Part shown: piece after piece, positions 1 through 6,218 of the stretch | Layout of the letters: each line of letters begins with the position of its first letter | Position numbering within the stretch: position 1 is the stretch's first letter | Assembly: GCA_017550765.1 (NCBI GenBank) | Contig: JAFZOC010000226.1 | Span: 1-7,932 of the forward strand | Direction: 5' to 3' | Source: Oscillospiraceae bacterium | GTDB taxonomy: Bacteria > Bacillota_A > Clostridia > Oscillospirales > Oscillospiraceae | DNA: 7,932 nt | Made by a program: the position numbers and the translations under genes | The notes under the pieces: generated by a model | Seen by the model: only the letters and a program-made list of their open reading frames with translations | The model's database searches: none | Told to the model about the DNA's origin: nothing

Positions 1-60
1 CGTTCCGCCGGAGGTGCGGAAAGAGACTCTCAAATTCTTAACGTCAAGTATCGTATCCAT
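1..60 (-). CDS. oppD: Oligopeptide ABC transporter ATP-binding protein, N-terminal fragment (OppD-like)
   Basis: Only the first 20 codons are visible, reading M-D-T-I-L-D-V-K-N-L-R-V-S-F-R-T-S-G-G-T; the gene runs off the left edge. The pattern 'ILDVKNLRVSF-T' is the usual opening of OppD/DppD-type ABC ATPases, in which this first beta strand leads to the A-loop region ahead of Walker A. The start ATG lies 2 bases after the oppC stop. Its ribosome binding site GGAGGAG is formed by the last two Glu codons of oppC, which implies translational coupling. Family knowledge says OppD and usually OppF hydrolyse ATP on the cytoplasmic face to power OppB/OppC. The Walker motifs are outside the window, so OppD rather than OppF is inferred from gene order (A-B-C-D). 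Confidence 0.8.
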   Translation of the reverse strand, partial: MDTILDVKNLRVSFRTSGGT

Positions 61-62
61 GC

Positions 63-1661
63 TTACTCCTCCACGCCGCGCAGAGACGGGTTGAACGCGT
101 CTCTCAGTCCGTTACCGAACAGGTTGAAGCAGATCATCAGCAGCGACAGGGTCAGGGCCGGATACAGCAGCAGGTGCGGATAGTTGGTCCAGATATTGGC
201 CGCGTCCGACAGCAGTGTGCCCAGACTGGTCTTGGTGGCGCTGCCCAGCTTGACGATGCCCAGATAGCTCAGCATGCTCTCGCTGTTGATCGTGCCGGGG
301 ATGACCAGGACGCTGGCGGTGATGATGGTGCCCAGGGAGTTGGGGAAGATGTGCTTCCAGATGATGCGTCTGTCCTTGGCGCCCAGGGTGCGGGCCGCCA
401 GGACGTACTCCTGGCCCTTGAAGCGGTAGAACTGGGTCCTGGTACGGGCCGCCGTGCCGATCCAGCCGGTCAGCACGAAGGCGAAGATCAGGCTCGGTAT
501 GACGCCCACCTTCGCTGACAGGTGCAGCTGGAAGAGCGTCGCCACGACGATGAACGGGACTTCGACCAGGATATCGGAGATACGCTCCAGGATCAGGTCG
601 ACCCAGCCGCCGTAGTAGCCCTCCACGGCGCCGTACATGGCGCCCAGGGTCAGGTTGATGGCGGAGACGATCACCGCCAGCAGCAGGCTCAGACGCAGGC
701 CGCCGGCCAGACGCACCGCCAGGTCGTAGCCCTGGCTGTCAGTGCCGAAGATGTACTCGGGCTCGAAGCCGTTGATGTAGCGGTAGTAGTTGTAATAGAG
801 GATGCGGACCTTGTACTGGGCCGTCTCATGGGTGCCGCCGCCGATGTACTCAAAGAAGAGCGGGTCGCCGTTGGCGTCGCGCTTGTAGTTGTCCTCCAGC
901 ACCAGCTCGGTCAGGTCGATCTCAGCCAGGTCCTCGGTCTTGGCTTTGCCGGAGGCCGTGGTGGTGACGGGAGAGCCCTTCTTGGTCTTGTACCAGTAGT
1001 TGGCGTCCAGCGGGTCCATGTTGAACTCGTTGTCCGCGATCAGCGGGTACAGGACCTGCAGGCCGGTCTCCTCCTGCCACTCCTGGATGCGGCGGTACTC
1101 CGCCTGCTCGACGCTCTTGTACATGAAGCCGACTTCCAGATAGGTGTCGATCTCACAGCCTCTGAAGATCGTCTTGGGCTTGGCGCCGCGGATCTCGGTG
1201 ATCGTCTCTTTTTCGCCGATCGTCTTGATCGGCTGGTAGTAGCTGGCCATGCCTTCGGCCATGGTCACCGTGCCGCTGCCGTCATGGTCCTCCGCGCCGA
1301 CGCCCATGGCGAGGGCACGGACCAGGTAGGCGCCGTTGAAGGTGCGCTCCACGGTGCCCTTGGACATGCCGATCTTCATCAGCGTCAGATCGCGGGAGGG
1401 CTTCTTGGCGTAGTAGACGTCCATGAAGGTGCTGGGGTGCTGGGAGATGACCAGCGGCGCGAACAGGGAGAAGAGCACGATGATCAGGATGATCACCGCC
1501 GCGATGATAGAGCCTTTGTTCTTGCGGAAGCGGATCCAGGCGTCCTTGAAATACCCGATGGGCTTGTCTTCGAACTTCGTGTCGCTCAGGCGCTGGCCCT
1601 GGTTCACGAGTTTGAATTTCTCTCTCGGGATGCTCATCGTAACTTCACTATTCTTCATCAT
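63..1661 (-). CDS. oppC: Oligopeptide ABC transporter permease OppC, enlarged by a ~230-residue extracytoplasmic insert
   Basis: This is a 532-residue inner-membrane permease; classical OppC/DppC proteins are about 300 residues. An N-terminal cytoplasmic arm leads to TM1 (about 51-73). The conserved core starts at 'FGTDSQGYDLAVRLAGG' (from about 305), followed by several membrane helices (about 321-345, 362-380, 386-404, 443-460, 496-516). The EAA loop that docks on the ATPase is visible at about 419-441 (YVLAARTLGA...HIFPN). Between TM1 and the core lie about 230 polar residues (about 74-304) where ordinary members have only some tens. This insert contains an EF-hand-like loop D-H-D-G-S-G-T-V-T-M-A-E at 125-136. 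The ATG overlaps the oppB stop in an ATGA junction, favouring coupled translation. An internal Met9 (codon at 1635-1637) is an alternative start, but neither start has a strong ribosome binding site. Function as half of the peptide channel is secure; the insert's role is unknown. Confidence 0.93.
   Translation of the reverse strand: MMKNSEVTMSIPREKFKLVNQGQRLSDTKFEDKPIGYFKDAWIRFRKNKGSIIAAVIILIIVLFSLFAPLVISQHPSTFMDVYYAKKPSRDLTLMKIGMSKGTVERTFNGAYLVRALAMGVGAEDHDGSGTVTMAEGMASYYQPIKTIGEKETITEIRGAKPKTIFRGCEIDTYLEVGFMYKSVEQAEYRRIQEWQEETGLQVLYPLIADNEFNMDPLDANYWYKTKKGSPVTTTASGKAKTEDLAEIDLTELVLEDNYKRDANGDPLFFEYIGGGTHETAQYKVRILYYNYYRYINGFEPEYIFGTDSQGYDLAVRLAGGLRLSLLLAVIVSAINLTLGAMYGAVEGYYGGWVDLILERISDILVEVPFIVVATLFQLHLSAKVGVIPSLIFAFVLTGWIGTAARTRTQFYRFKGQEYVLAARTLGAKDRRIIWKHIFPNSLGTIITASVLVIPGTINSESMLSYLGIVKLGSATKTSLGTLLSDAANIWTNYPHLLLYPALTLSLLMICFNLFGNGLRDAFNPSLRGVEE
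1254..1289 (-). other. EF-hand-type calcium-binding loop encoded inside oppC
   Basis: Codons 125-136 of oppC encode D-H-D-G-S-G-T-V-T-M-A-E. This fits the canonical 12-position EF-hand loop: Asp at 1 and 3, Ser at 5, Gly at 6, Thr at 7, hydrophobic Val at 8, Thr at 9 and Glu at 12. Segments likely to be helical flank it (about 103-122 before, 134-145 after), as an EF-hand needs. The loop lies in the insert predicted to be outside the membrane, where calcium is plentiful. The match is seen directly; calcium binding is inferred. Confidence 0.6.
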
Positions 1662-2620
1662 TTCTTCGACCCCATTCTGATCCGAGGATCAATAAAGCCG
1701 TAGCTGATATCCACCAGGATACCGGCCAGGAGCCCGATAAACGTATAGAAGATCGTGTCGATCATGAACACGTCATAGTCAAAGAGATTGATCGACTTGA
1801 TATAGAGCTGGCCGACGCCGGGGATGGCGAAGATCTGCTCTATGATCATGGAGCCGGCGAGGATGCCGATGAACGTACCGATGATCATCGGCAGGATGGG
1901 CACCATGGCGTTTTTCAGCGCATGGCGGGTGGTGGCCTGCGCGCGGGTCAGGCCCTTGGTGCGGGCCAGCAGCATGTAGTCGGAGGTCAGGGTCTCCGTC
2001 AGCTCGGCGCGGGTGAAACGGGTCAGGCCCGCGATCTGGCTGAAGGAGAGCGCGATGATCGGCAGGATCATACTGATGAACATCTTCTTGGTCCACCAGG
2101 AGCCGCCTGCGTCAGCCAGCGAGTACACGGTCAGGGGCAGCACGCCCATCTTGAAATAGAAGATGTACTGCACCAGGAAGGCGTACACATAGCTGGGGAC
2201 CGATACGAAGACCATGACCGCAGTACTGATCACCTGGTCCTGCCATTTGTTTTTCTTGATGGCTGCGTAGATGCCGAAGAGGATGCCAAGGGGAACGGAG
2301 AGGATGAAGGAATACAGATTGACCAGCACGGTGGGGAGCAGGCGGCTGGTCAGCACGTCCCAGGCGGGGACGCGGAACTGGATATACCAGCTGGTACCGA
2401 AGTCCCACTGGGTAAAGATGTTCTTCAGATAGATCCAATACTGCACCAGCAGCGGCTTGTTGTAGCCCAGCGCCTCAAAACGCGCCGTGATGACCGCCTG
2501 GAGGTTCTTGTCCTGGGGCAGCTCCCTCGGGAGCAGACGGATGAGCAGGAAGCACATCGTCATGATCACGAAGAAGGTGAAGAACATCAGGATGATCCTC
2601 TTGATCACATATTTGGTCAT
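1658..2620 (-). CDS. oppB: Oligopeptide ABC transporter permease OppB
   Basis: This 320-residue integral membrane protein is the normal size for OppB/DppB (roughly 305-340). TM1 is at about 8-30. It is followed by the family block 'WDFGTSWYIQFRVP' and 'LLPTVLVNLYSF' (about 72-105), then helices at about 98-120, 131-156, 180-199, 240-265 and 286-308. The EAA loop is at about 215-239 (YMLLARTKGLTRAQATTRHALKNAM), and the protein ends with the typical 'GFIDPRIR' signature. The ATG is preceded by AAGGAG with an 8-base spacer (2629-2634). The gene follows a 179-base hairpin-rich gap after oppA and overlaps oppC by 4 bases. It should pair with OppC to form the transmembrane channel receiving peptides from OppA. 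Assignment to the peptide/nickel permease family is firm; the exact substrate class is not shown by sequence. Confidence 0.95.
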   Translation of the reverse strand: MTKYVIKRIILMFFTFFVIMTMCFLLIRLLPRELPQDKNLQAVITARFEALGYNKPLLVQYWIYLKNIFTQWDFGTSWYIQFRVPAWDVLTSRLLPTVLVNLYSFILSVPLGILFGIYAAIKKNKWQDQVISTAVMVFVSVPSYVYAFLVQYIFYFKMGVLPLTVYSLADAGGSWWTKKMFISMILPIIALSFSQIAGLTRFTRAELTETLTSDYMLLARTKGLTRAQATTRHALKNAMVPILPMIIGTFIGILAGSMIIEQIFAIPGVGQLYIKSINLFDYDVFMIDTIFYTFIGLLAGILVDISYGFIDPRIRMGSKK

Positions 2621-2799
2621 GGCCTCGTCTCCTTAACGGTTCTTGTTTGGAGCATCTTTGTCCGGGGCAACGGCCCGGACGGCCCCGTCGCCCTTCCTGC
2701 GGGCGATCGGCATTCAAAAGATGCATACAGCGGGGGAAGTTCGTGGGCCTCCCCCGCCATATGCTCAGTTGGCCTTTCTCAGAAAGACCGGGTCAAAGA
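2621..2799 (-). promoter_or_regulatory. oppA-oppB spacer with four tandem stem-loops
   Basis: This 179-base gap between oppA and oppB has no plausible gene and no clear sigma-A promoter. It holds four consecutive inverted repeats. These are 2771-2789 (GGCCTTTC/GAAAGACC, 3-base loop, one G-U pair), 2730-2757 (GCGGGGGA/TCCCCCGC, 12-base loop), 2688-2706 (TCGCCC/GGGCGA, 7-base loop) and 2660-2680 (GTCCGGG/CCCGGAC, 7-base loop). None is followed by a good T-run on the transcribed strand, so simple intrinsic termination is unlikely. In other ABC operons, hairpins after the binding-protein gene stabilise its mRNA or reduce read-through, giving far more binding protein than permease. That is the inferred role here. 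Confidence 0.6.
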
Positions 2800-5292
2800 T
2801 CACTCGTAGTGGAGCTCGCCGCCCTGAGAGGCAACGAATTCGGTCCACTCGGCGTCGCTGTAGTTGTAGCGCATCAGACGCAGGCCGCCGAAGTCGTACA
2901 TGATGTTGTACTCGTCGGTGTAGTAGCTGTTCTTGAAGCTCAGCAGCTCGCAGGCGGTGGAGCCAGCCAGCGGGATGCGGTAGTACTTGGCCAGGTACTG
3001 CTCCTCCATGGTGGACAGGATGTGCAGCTTGGTGGCGAAGTCAGCGGTGGCGAAGCGGCCGGAGCCCACGCAGGAGCCGGACCAGGCCTGCCAGGTCATG
3101 GTGACTTCCTCGCCGTCGATATCGATGGTGAGGGTCTCGCTCTTCGGATCCCAGTCAGCCAGCTCGTTGATGTCGTACTGGTCGGGATCGCAGTAGACCT
3201 GCATGTTGCGGAAGGGGTAGAAGGCAGCGCCGCCCCAGGCGCCGTAGCCGATGGCGAACTCGCCGTTGGGAACGGCAGCATAGCGGTTGTCGATGTTGCC
3301 GACAGCCTCAAGGGTGACAGCACCGAAGCCGGAGCCCTCGACAGCGGCGTTGATGTACTTGTTCATCAGCGCCATCTGGTTGTTGTCGGCAGAATCCAGG
3401 GTGCCCTTCTTGTAGCCGACGCGGATGACGATGTCCTCGCCCTCGGTGTAGAGGCCCTCAGCGACCAGCTCTTCGCAGGCGGTCTTCATGAGCTCCTTGG
3501 CCTCGGTGAGGTTGTAGCCGTTGATGGAGTCGTGGGCTTCCTTCAGGGTGGCGTAGGCCTTGCCTTCGCCGTACTCGACGCCGTACAGGTTGACGATGGC
3601 GGTCATGGCCTCGTCACTGTTGCGGTAGGAGGAAGTGGGATCGTTGTAGATGTCGTAGAAGTACAGCTTGTTCAGCAGGGAGAAAGCGGGCTTGAAGCCG
3701 GAGGTGGCGGTGACCCACTCAGCGCGGTCGATGGCCAGGGAGAAGGCCTTGCGGAAGTTCACGTTGGACAGGACCACGGAGTTGGTGTTGCCCTTGGACT
3801 CGTCCATGGCCTTCAGAGCGTCGACGTTGGTGTTGAAGAAGAAGGACATGGTGTAGGTCTCGTCGACCTTGTACAGCTGATCGGAGGCGGCGTAGGTCAC
3901 CAGCTCCTCAGCGTTGGGGCTCCAGGTGGACAGCTCGCCCTTCAGGAAGGCCTGCTTGGCGGCGTTGTCGTCCATGACGTCGATGACGACGCGGGTGGTC
4001 TGATACTGCTGGACCTTCTCGCCGTCGACCTCGAAGTTGGTGTAGGAGACCAGGTTGCCGTTGCCGTCATCTTCCCAGCCATACCAGTAGGGGTTCTGGA
4101 CGAAGACCATCTGCTTGTCGGCCTGCATGGACTCGAGCATGTAGGGGCCGTAAGCCATGGTGGTCTCGGGGGAGGTGCCGTAGTTGGTGGTCACCAGCTC
4201 GCCGGAGGTGTCCTTGCCGGCCTCGTACAGGTCCTCGTAGACCAGCCAGGTGCTGGTGAGGGAGGTCAGGAAGTAGTTGAAGTCGATCTGGGTCTGGTTG
4301 ACGTAGATGATGGTGTAGTCGTCGACCTTGTAGCAGCCGACGGTGTCGTAGTCCACGCCGTCCTCATAGGTCTGCGCAACGAACAGGTAGTCGCTGGCAT
4401 AGCCCTCGTAGGGGCCGCCGGGGGCGAAGTACTCGTACAGGGCAGCGCCGGTGTACTCGTCGTCGCCAGCACCGTCAGCGCTGTAGGCGACTTCGTCCAG
4501 GACGGACAGGTACTGCGGGGTCTCGTTGCCTTCGGCATCGATGTAGCCTTCAGCGCCCCAGAAGTTGTAGGTATCGACGAACAGGTCCTCAACGGCGCCG
4601 TTCTCCAGGTAGGTGCTGGTATCGACACCGATCGGGAGGTAAGCAGTGGTGCCCTGATAGTAGTAGGAGGCGCCGCCGGCGACGGCGGACTCACCGGCCA
4701 CGTACAGGTTGGCGCGGTAGTTGTGCATCTCGGGCGCCAGCAGCTGCTTCATGGAGTAGATGTAGTCGTCAGCAGTGATGGCCTCGCCATTGGCCCACTT
4801 GGCATTGGGGTTCAGCTTGATCTCGAAGACATAGCCCTCGGTGGTGTCTTCGGCGGTCTGGCCCTCAGGCAGGATGACCGCATACTTGGTCAGGTCGTCC
4901 TGATGATCGGCCGTCACGTCGGTGACCTCGGTGGCCATCTCATAGACCCACTGGTACACGCCTTCCTCGGAATCCAGGATGGACATGGTGACGAAGGGGC
5001 TGGTGATGTAGCCGTTCACCGCGTCGTCCGCGTTGGTCTCCCAGGTGTGGGGGTTCCAGTTGTTGCCCAGAGAGCTGCTATACGTATTGTAGGTATAGGA
5101 CAGCGGCTCAGCAGGCTCCTCAGTGGGGGGCTCGGTACCGGGTTCGGTAGCGGGGGGAGTGGGCTCGTCGGTCTTGGGGGTGTCGCCGCCGGTGGGCGCG
5201 GGGGTGTTCTGGGCACCGCACGCGGCCAGAGCGAAGATCATCGCCATAGCCAGGAGCAGAGCAAGGAGTTTCTTGGCATTGCTCATTTTCAT
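2800..5292 (-). CDS. oppA: Oligopeptide-binding lipoprotein OppA (family 5 extracellular solute-binding protein), long form
   Basis: This 830-residue secreted lipoprotein is much longer than typical OppA (about 540). A signal peptide (basic NAKK, hydrophobic 9-24) ends in the lipobox L-A-A-C, with lipidation expected at Cys25. A linker rich in Pro, Thr and Glu (about 26-63) then probably lifts the domain off the membrane. The family 5 signature 'LNPNAKWANGEAITADDYIYSMKQLLAPEM' region is at about 160-190, and the 'NVNFRKAFSLAIDRAEWV' block is near 505-525. The start chosen (5290-5292) has AGGAGG five bases upstream; Met3 is a possible alternative with 11-base spacing. The gene has its own promoter and structured leader and is followed by oppB and oppC, so it should deliver peptides to that channel. 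Extra loops account for the length. The substrate (peptide, or another ligand handled by this family) cannot be read from sequence. Confidence 0.93.
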   Translation of the reverse strand: MKMSNAKKLLALLLAMAMIFALAACGAQNTPAPTGGDTPKTDEPTPPATEPGTEPPTEEPAEPLSYTYNTYSSSLGNNWNPHTWETNADDAVNGYITSPFVTMSILDSEEGVYQWVYEMATEVTDVTADHQDDLTKYAVILPEGQTAEDTTEGYVFEIKLNPNAKWANGEAITADDYIYSMKQLLAPEMHNYRANLYVAGESAVAGGASYYYQGTTAYLPIGVDTSTYLENGAVEDLFVDTYNFWGAEGYIDAEGNETPQYLSVLDEVAYSADGAGDDEYTGAALYEYFAPGGPYEGYASDYLFVAQTYEDGVDYDTVGCYKVDDYTIIYVNQTQIDFNYFLTSLTSTWLVYEDLYEAGKDTSGELVTTNYGTSPETTMAYGPYMLESMQADKQMVFVQNPYWYGWEDDGNGNLVSYTNFEVDGEKVQQYQTTRVVIDVMDDNAAKQAFLKGELSTWSPNAEELVTYAASDQLYKVDETYTMSFFFNTNVDALKAMDESKGNTNSVVLSNVNFRKAFSLAIDRAEWVTATSGFKPAFSLLNKLYFYDIYNDPTSSYRNSDEAMTAIVNLYGVEYGEGKAYATLKEAHDSINGYNLTEAKELMKTACEELVAEGLYTEGEDIVIRVGYKKGTLDSADNNQMALMNKYINAAVEGSGFGAVTLEAVGNIDNRYAAVPNGEFAIGYGAWGGAAFYPFRNMQVYCDPDQYDINELADWDPKSETLTIDIDGEEVTMTWQAWSGSCVGSGRFATADFATKLHILSTMEEQYLAKYYRIPLAGSTACELLSFKNSYYTDEYNIMYDFGGLRLMRYNYSDAEWTEFVASQGGELHYE

Positions 5293-5432
5293 TCTTTCCT
5301 CCTAATTATTCTTTATTGAACGCGAGCCCTCGCCCGCGGACAATAAGCAAAGTGAAAAGGGCCCTTTCGGGCTTTTTTCGCCTTCTTTCCCACCGTTTCG
5401 GGCGGGAAAAGGCATAGGTCTCATCATCACTA
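5293..5432 (-). promoter_or_regulatory. Structured ~140-base 5' leader of oppA
   Basis: Transcription from the promoter just upstream should begin near 5432, leaving a leader of about 140 bases. It can form three stem-loops. The first, 5380-5413, has GCCTT/AAGGC outside and TTCCCGCC/GGTGGGAA inside, a 2-base bulge and a 6-base loop. The second, 5361-5372, is GCCC-GAAA-GGGC, a stable GNRA tetraloop flanked by an A-run and followed by CCTTTTC. The third, 5321-5338, is CGCGGGC/GCTCGCG with one G-U pair, and ends 17 bases before the ribosome binding site. The second hairpin resembles a weak terminator, so the leader could act as an attenuator. No known riboswitch class was recognised. On the plus strand the same second hairpin is followed by six T and could terminate opposing transcription. 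Confidence 0.5.
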
Positions 5433-5438
5433 CATTCG

Positions 5439-5467
5439 ATTATAACATAGGTCGCGCTGTTTTTCAA
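5439..5467 (-). promoter_or_regulatory. Sigma-A-type promoter for the opp operon
   Basis: On the minus strand the -35 box TTGAAA (5462-5467) and the -10 box TATAAT (5439-5444) are separated by exactly 17 bases. The -10 is perfect consensus and the -35 differs from TTGACA by one base. A T-rich tract immediately upstream (around 5469-5475) resembles an UP element. Start of transcription is expected near 5432. The promoter lies downstream of the rplQ terminator, so the opp genes should be transcribed independently of the ribosomal operon. Confidence 0.87.
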
Positions 5468-5473
5468 GAAAAA
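5460..5473. promoter_or_regulatory. Perfect inverted repeat over the opp -35 box (candidate operator)
   Basis: TTTTTCAAGAAAAA is a perfect 14-base inverted repeat that covers the whole -35 hexamer. Its half-sites TTTTC and GAAAA are those of the CodY consensus (AATTTTCWGAAAATT), and opp operons are classic CodY targets in Bacillota. However, the centre here is 2 bases rather than 1, so a CodY assignment is weak. Any protein bound here would block the promoter. Confidence 0.35.
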
Positions 5474-5525
5474 ATCGACAGTGTGCCCCGCCGTTCTCCC
5501 AAAAAGCGGCCCATGTTTTTGTGTA

Positions 5526-5626
5526 GATCTGACAAGAAATGGCAGATCCGGGACGCTCTGGACGCTCCGCGGGCCTCGCCCTGCGGAGCGGCTCTCGCCT
5601 TCTTGCACAGGTCTGCGCCGGATCTG
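5526..5626. other. Structured non-coding block with alternative pairings between rplQ and the opp promoter
   Basis: A 9-base outer inverted repeat, CAGATCCGG (5543-5551) with CCGGATCTG (5618-5626), encloses a strong inner hairpin, CGCTCCGCGGG (5563-5573) with CCC-T-GCGGAGCG (5579-5590), whose loop is 5 bases. A further GATCTG at 5526-5531 can pair with CAGATC at 5543-5548 instead of the outer partner, so two structures exclude each other. No convincing promoter was found for either strand within the block, and no plausible protein is encoded. It may be a small structured RNA, a read-through regulator after rplQ, or a DNA-level element. No family was recognised. Confidence 0.4.
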
Positions 5627-5649
5627 TCGCAGCGCGTTGTGGGATACCG

Positions 5650-5690
5650 AAAAAGAGGATGGGAGGGCCTGGGCCTTCTCATCCTCTTTT
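5650..5690 (-). terminator. Intrinsic terminator of the rpsK-rpsD-rpoA-rplQ operon
   Basis: Ten bases after the rplQ stop, an 11-base perfect stem AAAAGAGGATG (minus strand 5690-5680) pairs with CATCCTCTTTT (5661-5651), enclosing an 18-base loop that contains GGCC/GGCC. The T-run on the minus strand is five bases (5654-5650). A T-run of four also follows on the plus strand, so it could work in both directions. Confidence 0.85.
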
Positions 5691-5700
5691 CGTGTCGCGA

Positions 5701-6042
5701 TCAGACCAGCTCGATCACGGCCACCTCGGCGGCGTCGCCGCGGCGGGTGCCGATGCGGGTGATGCGGGTATAGCCGCCGTTGCGGTCGGCATATTTCTTG
5801 GACAGCTCGTCCTTGACCTTCTTCGCCACGTCTTCACGGGTGATGAAGCTGAGCAGCTGGCGGTAGGAAGCCAGATCCTGGTCCTTGCCGAGGGTGATCA
5901 TCTTCTCGGCCATGGGAGCGATCTCCTTGGCGCGGGAGAGAGTGGTCTCCATGCGGCCCGTATCCAGCAGGTCCGTGGTCTGCTGGCGGAGCATGGCCAT
6001 CCGCTGCGCGGTGGTCTTGCCGAGCTTTCTAGTTCCGGGCAT
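5701..6042 (-). CDS. rplQ: 50S ribosomal protein L17
   Basis: This 113-residue protein is the usual size of bacterial L17. It opens with 'MPGTRKLGKTTAQRMAMLRQQTTDLL', the conserved basic N-terminal region that contacts 23S rRNA. 'TTLSRAKEIAPMAEKMITLGK' follows at about 33-53, and the C-terminal 'YTRITRIGTRRGDAAEVAVIELV' closes the domain. AGGAGG (6052-6057) precedes the ATG with a 9-base spacer. It is the last gene of the alpha operon, separated from rpoA by a 176-base structured gap and closed by an intrinsic terminator. The assignment is secure and the gene looks intact. Confidence 0.98.
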   Translation of the reverse strand: MPGTRKLGKTTAQRMAMLRQQTTDLLDTGRMETTLSRAKEIAPMAEKMITLGKDQDLASYRQLLSFITREDVAKKVKDELSKKYADRNGGYTRITRIGTRRGDAAEVAVIELV

Positions 6043-6218
6043 ATTGTGATTCCTCCTGTTTTTTTCTTGTCTCCGATGAGGGCGGGAGCTCCCCCGCTCT
6101 CATGTGCGCCGGCCTGCAGCCGGGCACAGGGGCAACTCGTGCTCCCGGAGGAGACGCTGGGCGCTGCCGCTGCGGCCGGGGAGCTTTCTCCCGCTCTCCC
6201 GCCGCCGGCAGACCGCGG
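6043..6218 (-). promoter_or_regulatory. rpoA-rplQ spacer rich in stem-loops
   Basis: This 176-base gap is unusually long for neighbours in a ribosomal operon. It contains several inverted repeats: 6077-6102 (TGAG-GCGGG with CCCGC-CTCA, one internal mismatch), 6103-6128 (TGTGC-CCGGC with GCCGG-GCACA, one bulged base), 6142-6153 (CTCC/GGAG), 6166-6176 (GCCG/CGGC) and 6179-6192 (GGGAG/CTCCC). There is no T-run suitable for termination before the rplQ ribosome binding site and no recognisable promoter. mRNA processing, stability control or autoregulation are possible roles, all inferred. Confidence 0.45.

Noticed and set aside
262..271. OppC insert as a possible second EF-hand (residues D262-A-N-G-D...E271)
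   Set aside because: The Asp/Asn/Gly pattern looks calcium-like but the glycine and hydrophobic positions do not fit the 12-position loop. The numbers given here are protein residues; the codons lie at about 849-878.
522..1703. Long plus-strand open frame opposite oppC
   Set aside because: Composition is typical of an antisense shadow (rich in Asp, Val, Gln, Gly), it has no recognisable domain, and the minus strand encodes a clear permease.
2621..2799. Internal promoter for oppB in the oppA-oppB gap
   Set aside because: A TTGAAT resembling a -35 box is present, but no -10 box follows at a suitable distance in the GC-rich hairpin region.
2647..5319. An 890-codon open frame on the plus strand, antisense to oppA
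   Set aside because: It mirrors oppA. The strong G/C third-position bias of oppA removes stops from the opposite frame. The predicted protein is a low-complexity run of Val, Gly, Asp and Leu with no family features, while the minus frame has a lipobox, linker and family blocks.
5355..5378. Plus-strand intrinsic terminator (GCCC-TTTC-GGGC followed by six T)
   Set aside because: No plus-strand gene ends here. The 4-base stem is short, and the structure is better treated as part of the oppA leader.
5302..5427. 41-codon upstream frame (MMRPMPFP...) in the oppA leader, ending at the oppA ribosome binding site
   Set aside because: Its ATG lies only about 5 bases after the predicted transcription start with no ribosome binding site, and its sequence just follows the hairpins. 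A leaderless regulatory peptide cannot be excluded, but there is no positive support.
5306..5608. 100-codon minus-strand frame between rplQ and oppA, starting at GTG
   Set aside because: It has no ribosome binding site, runs straight through the strong opp promoter and the leader hairpins, and has an unstructured basic composition.
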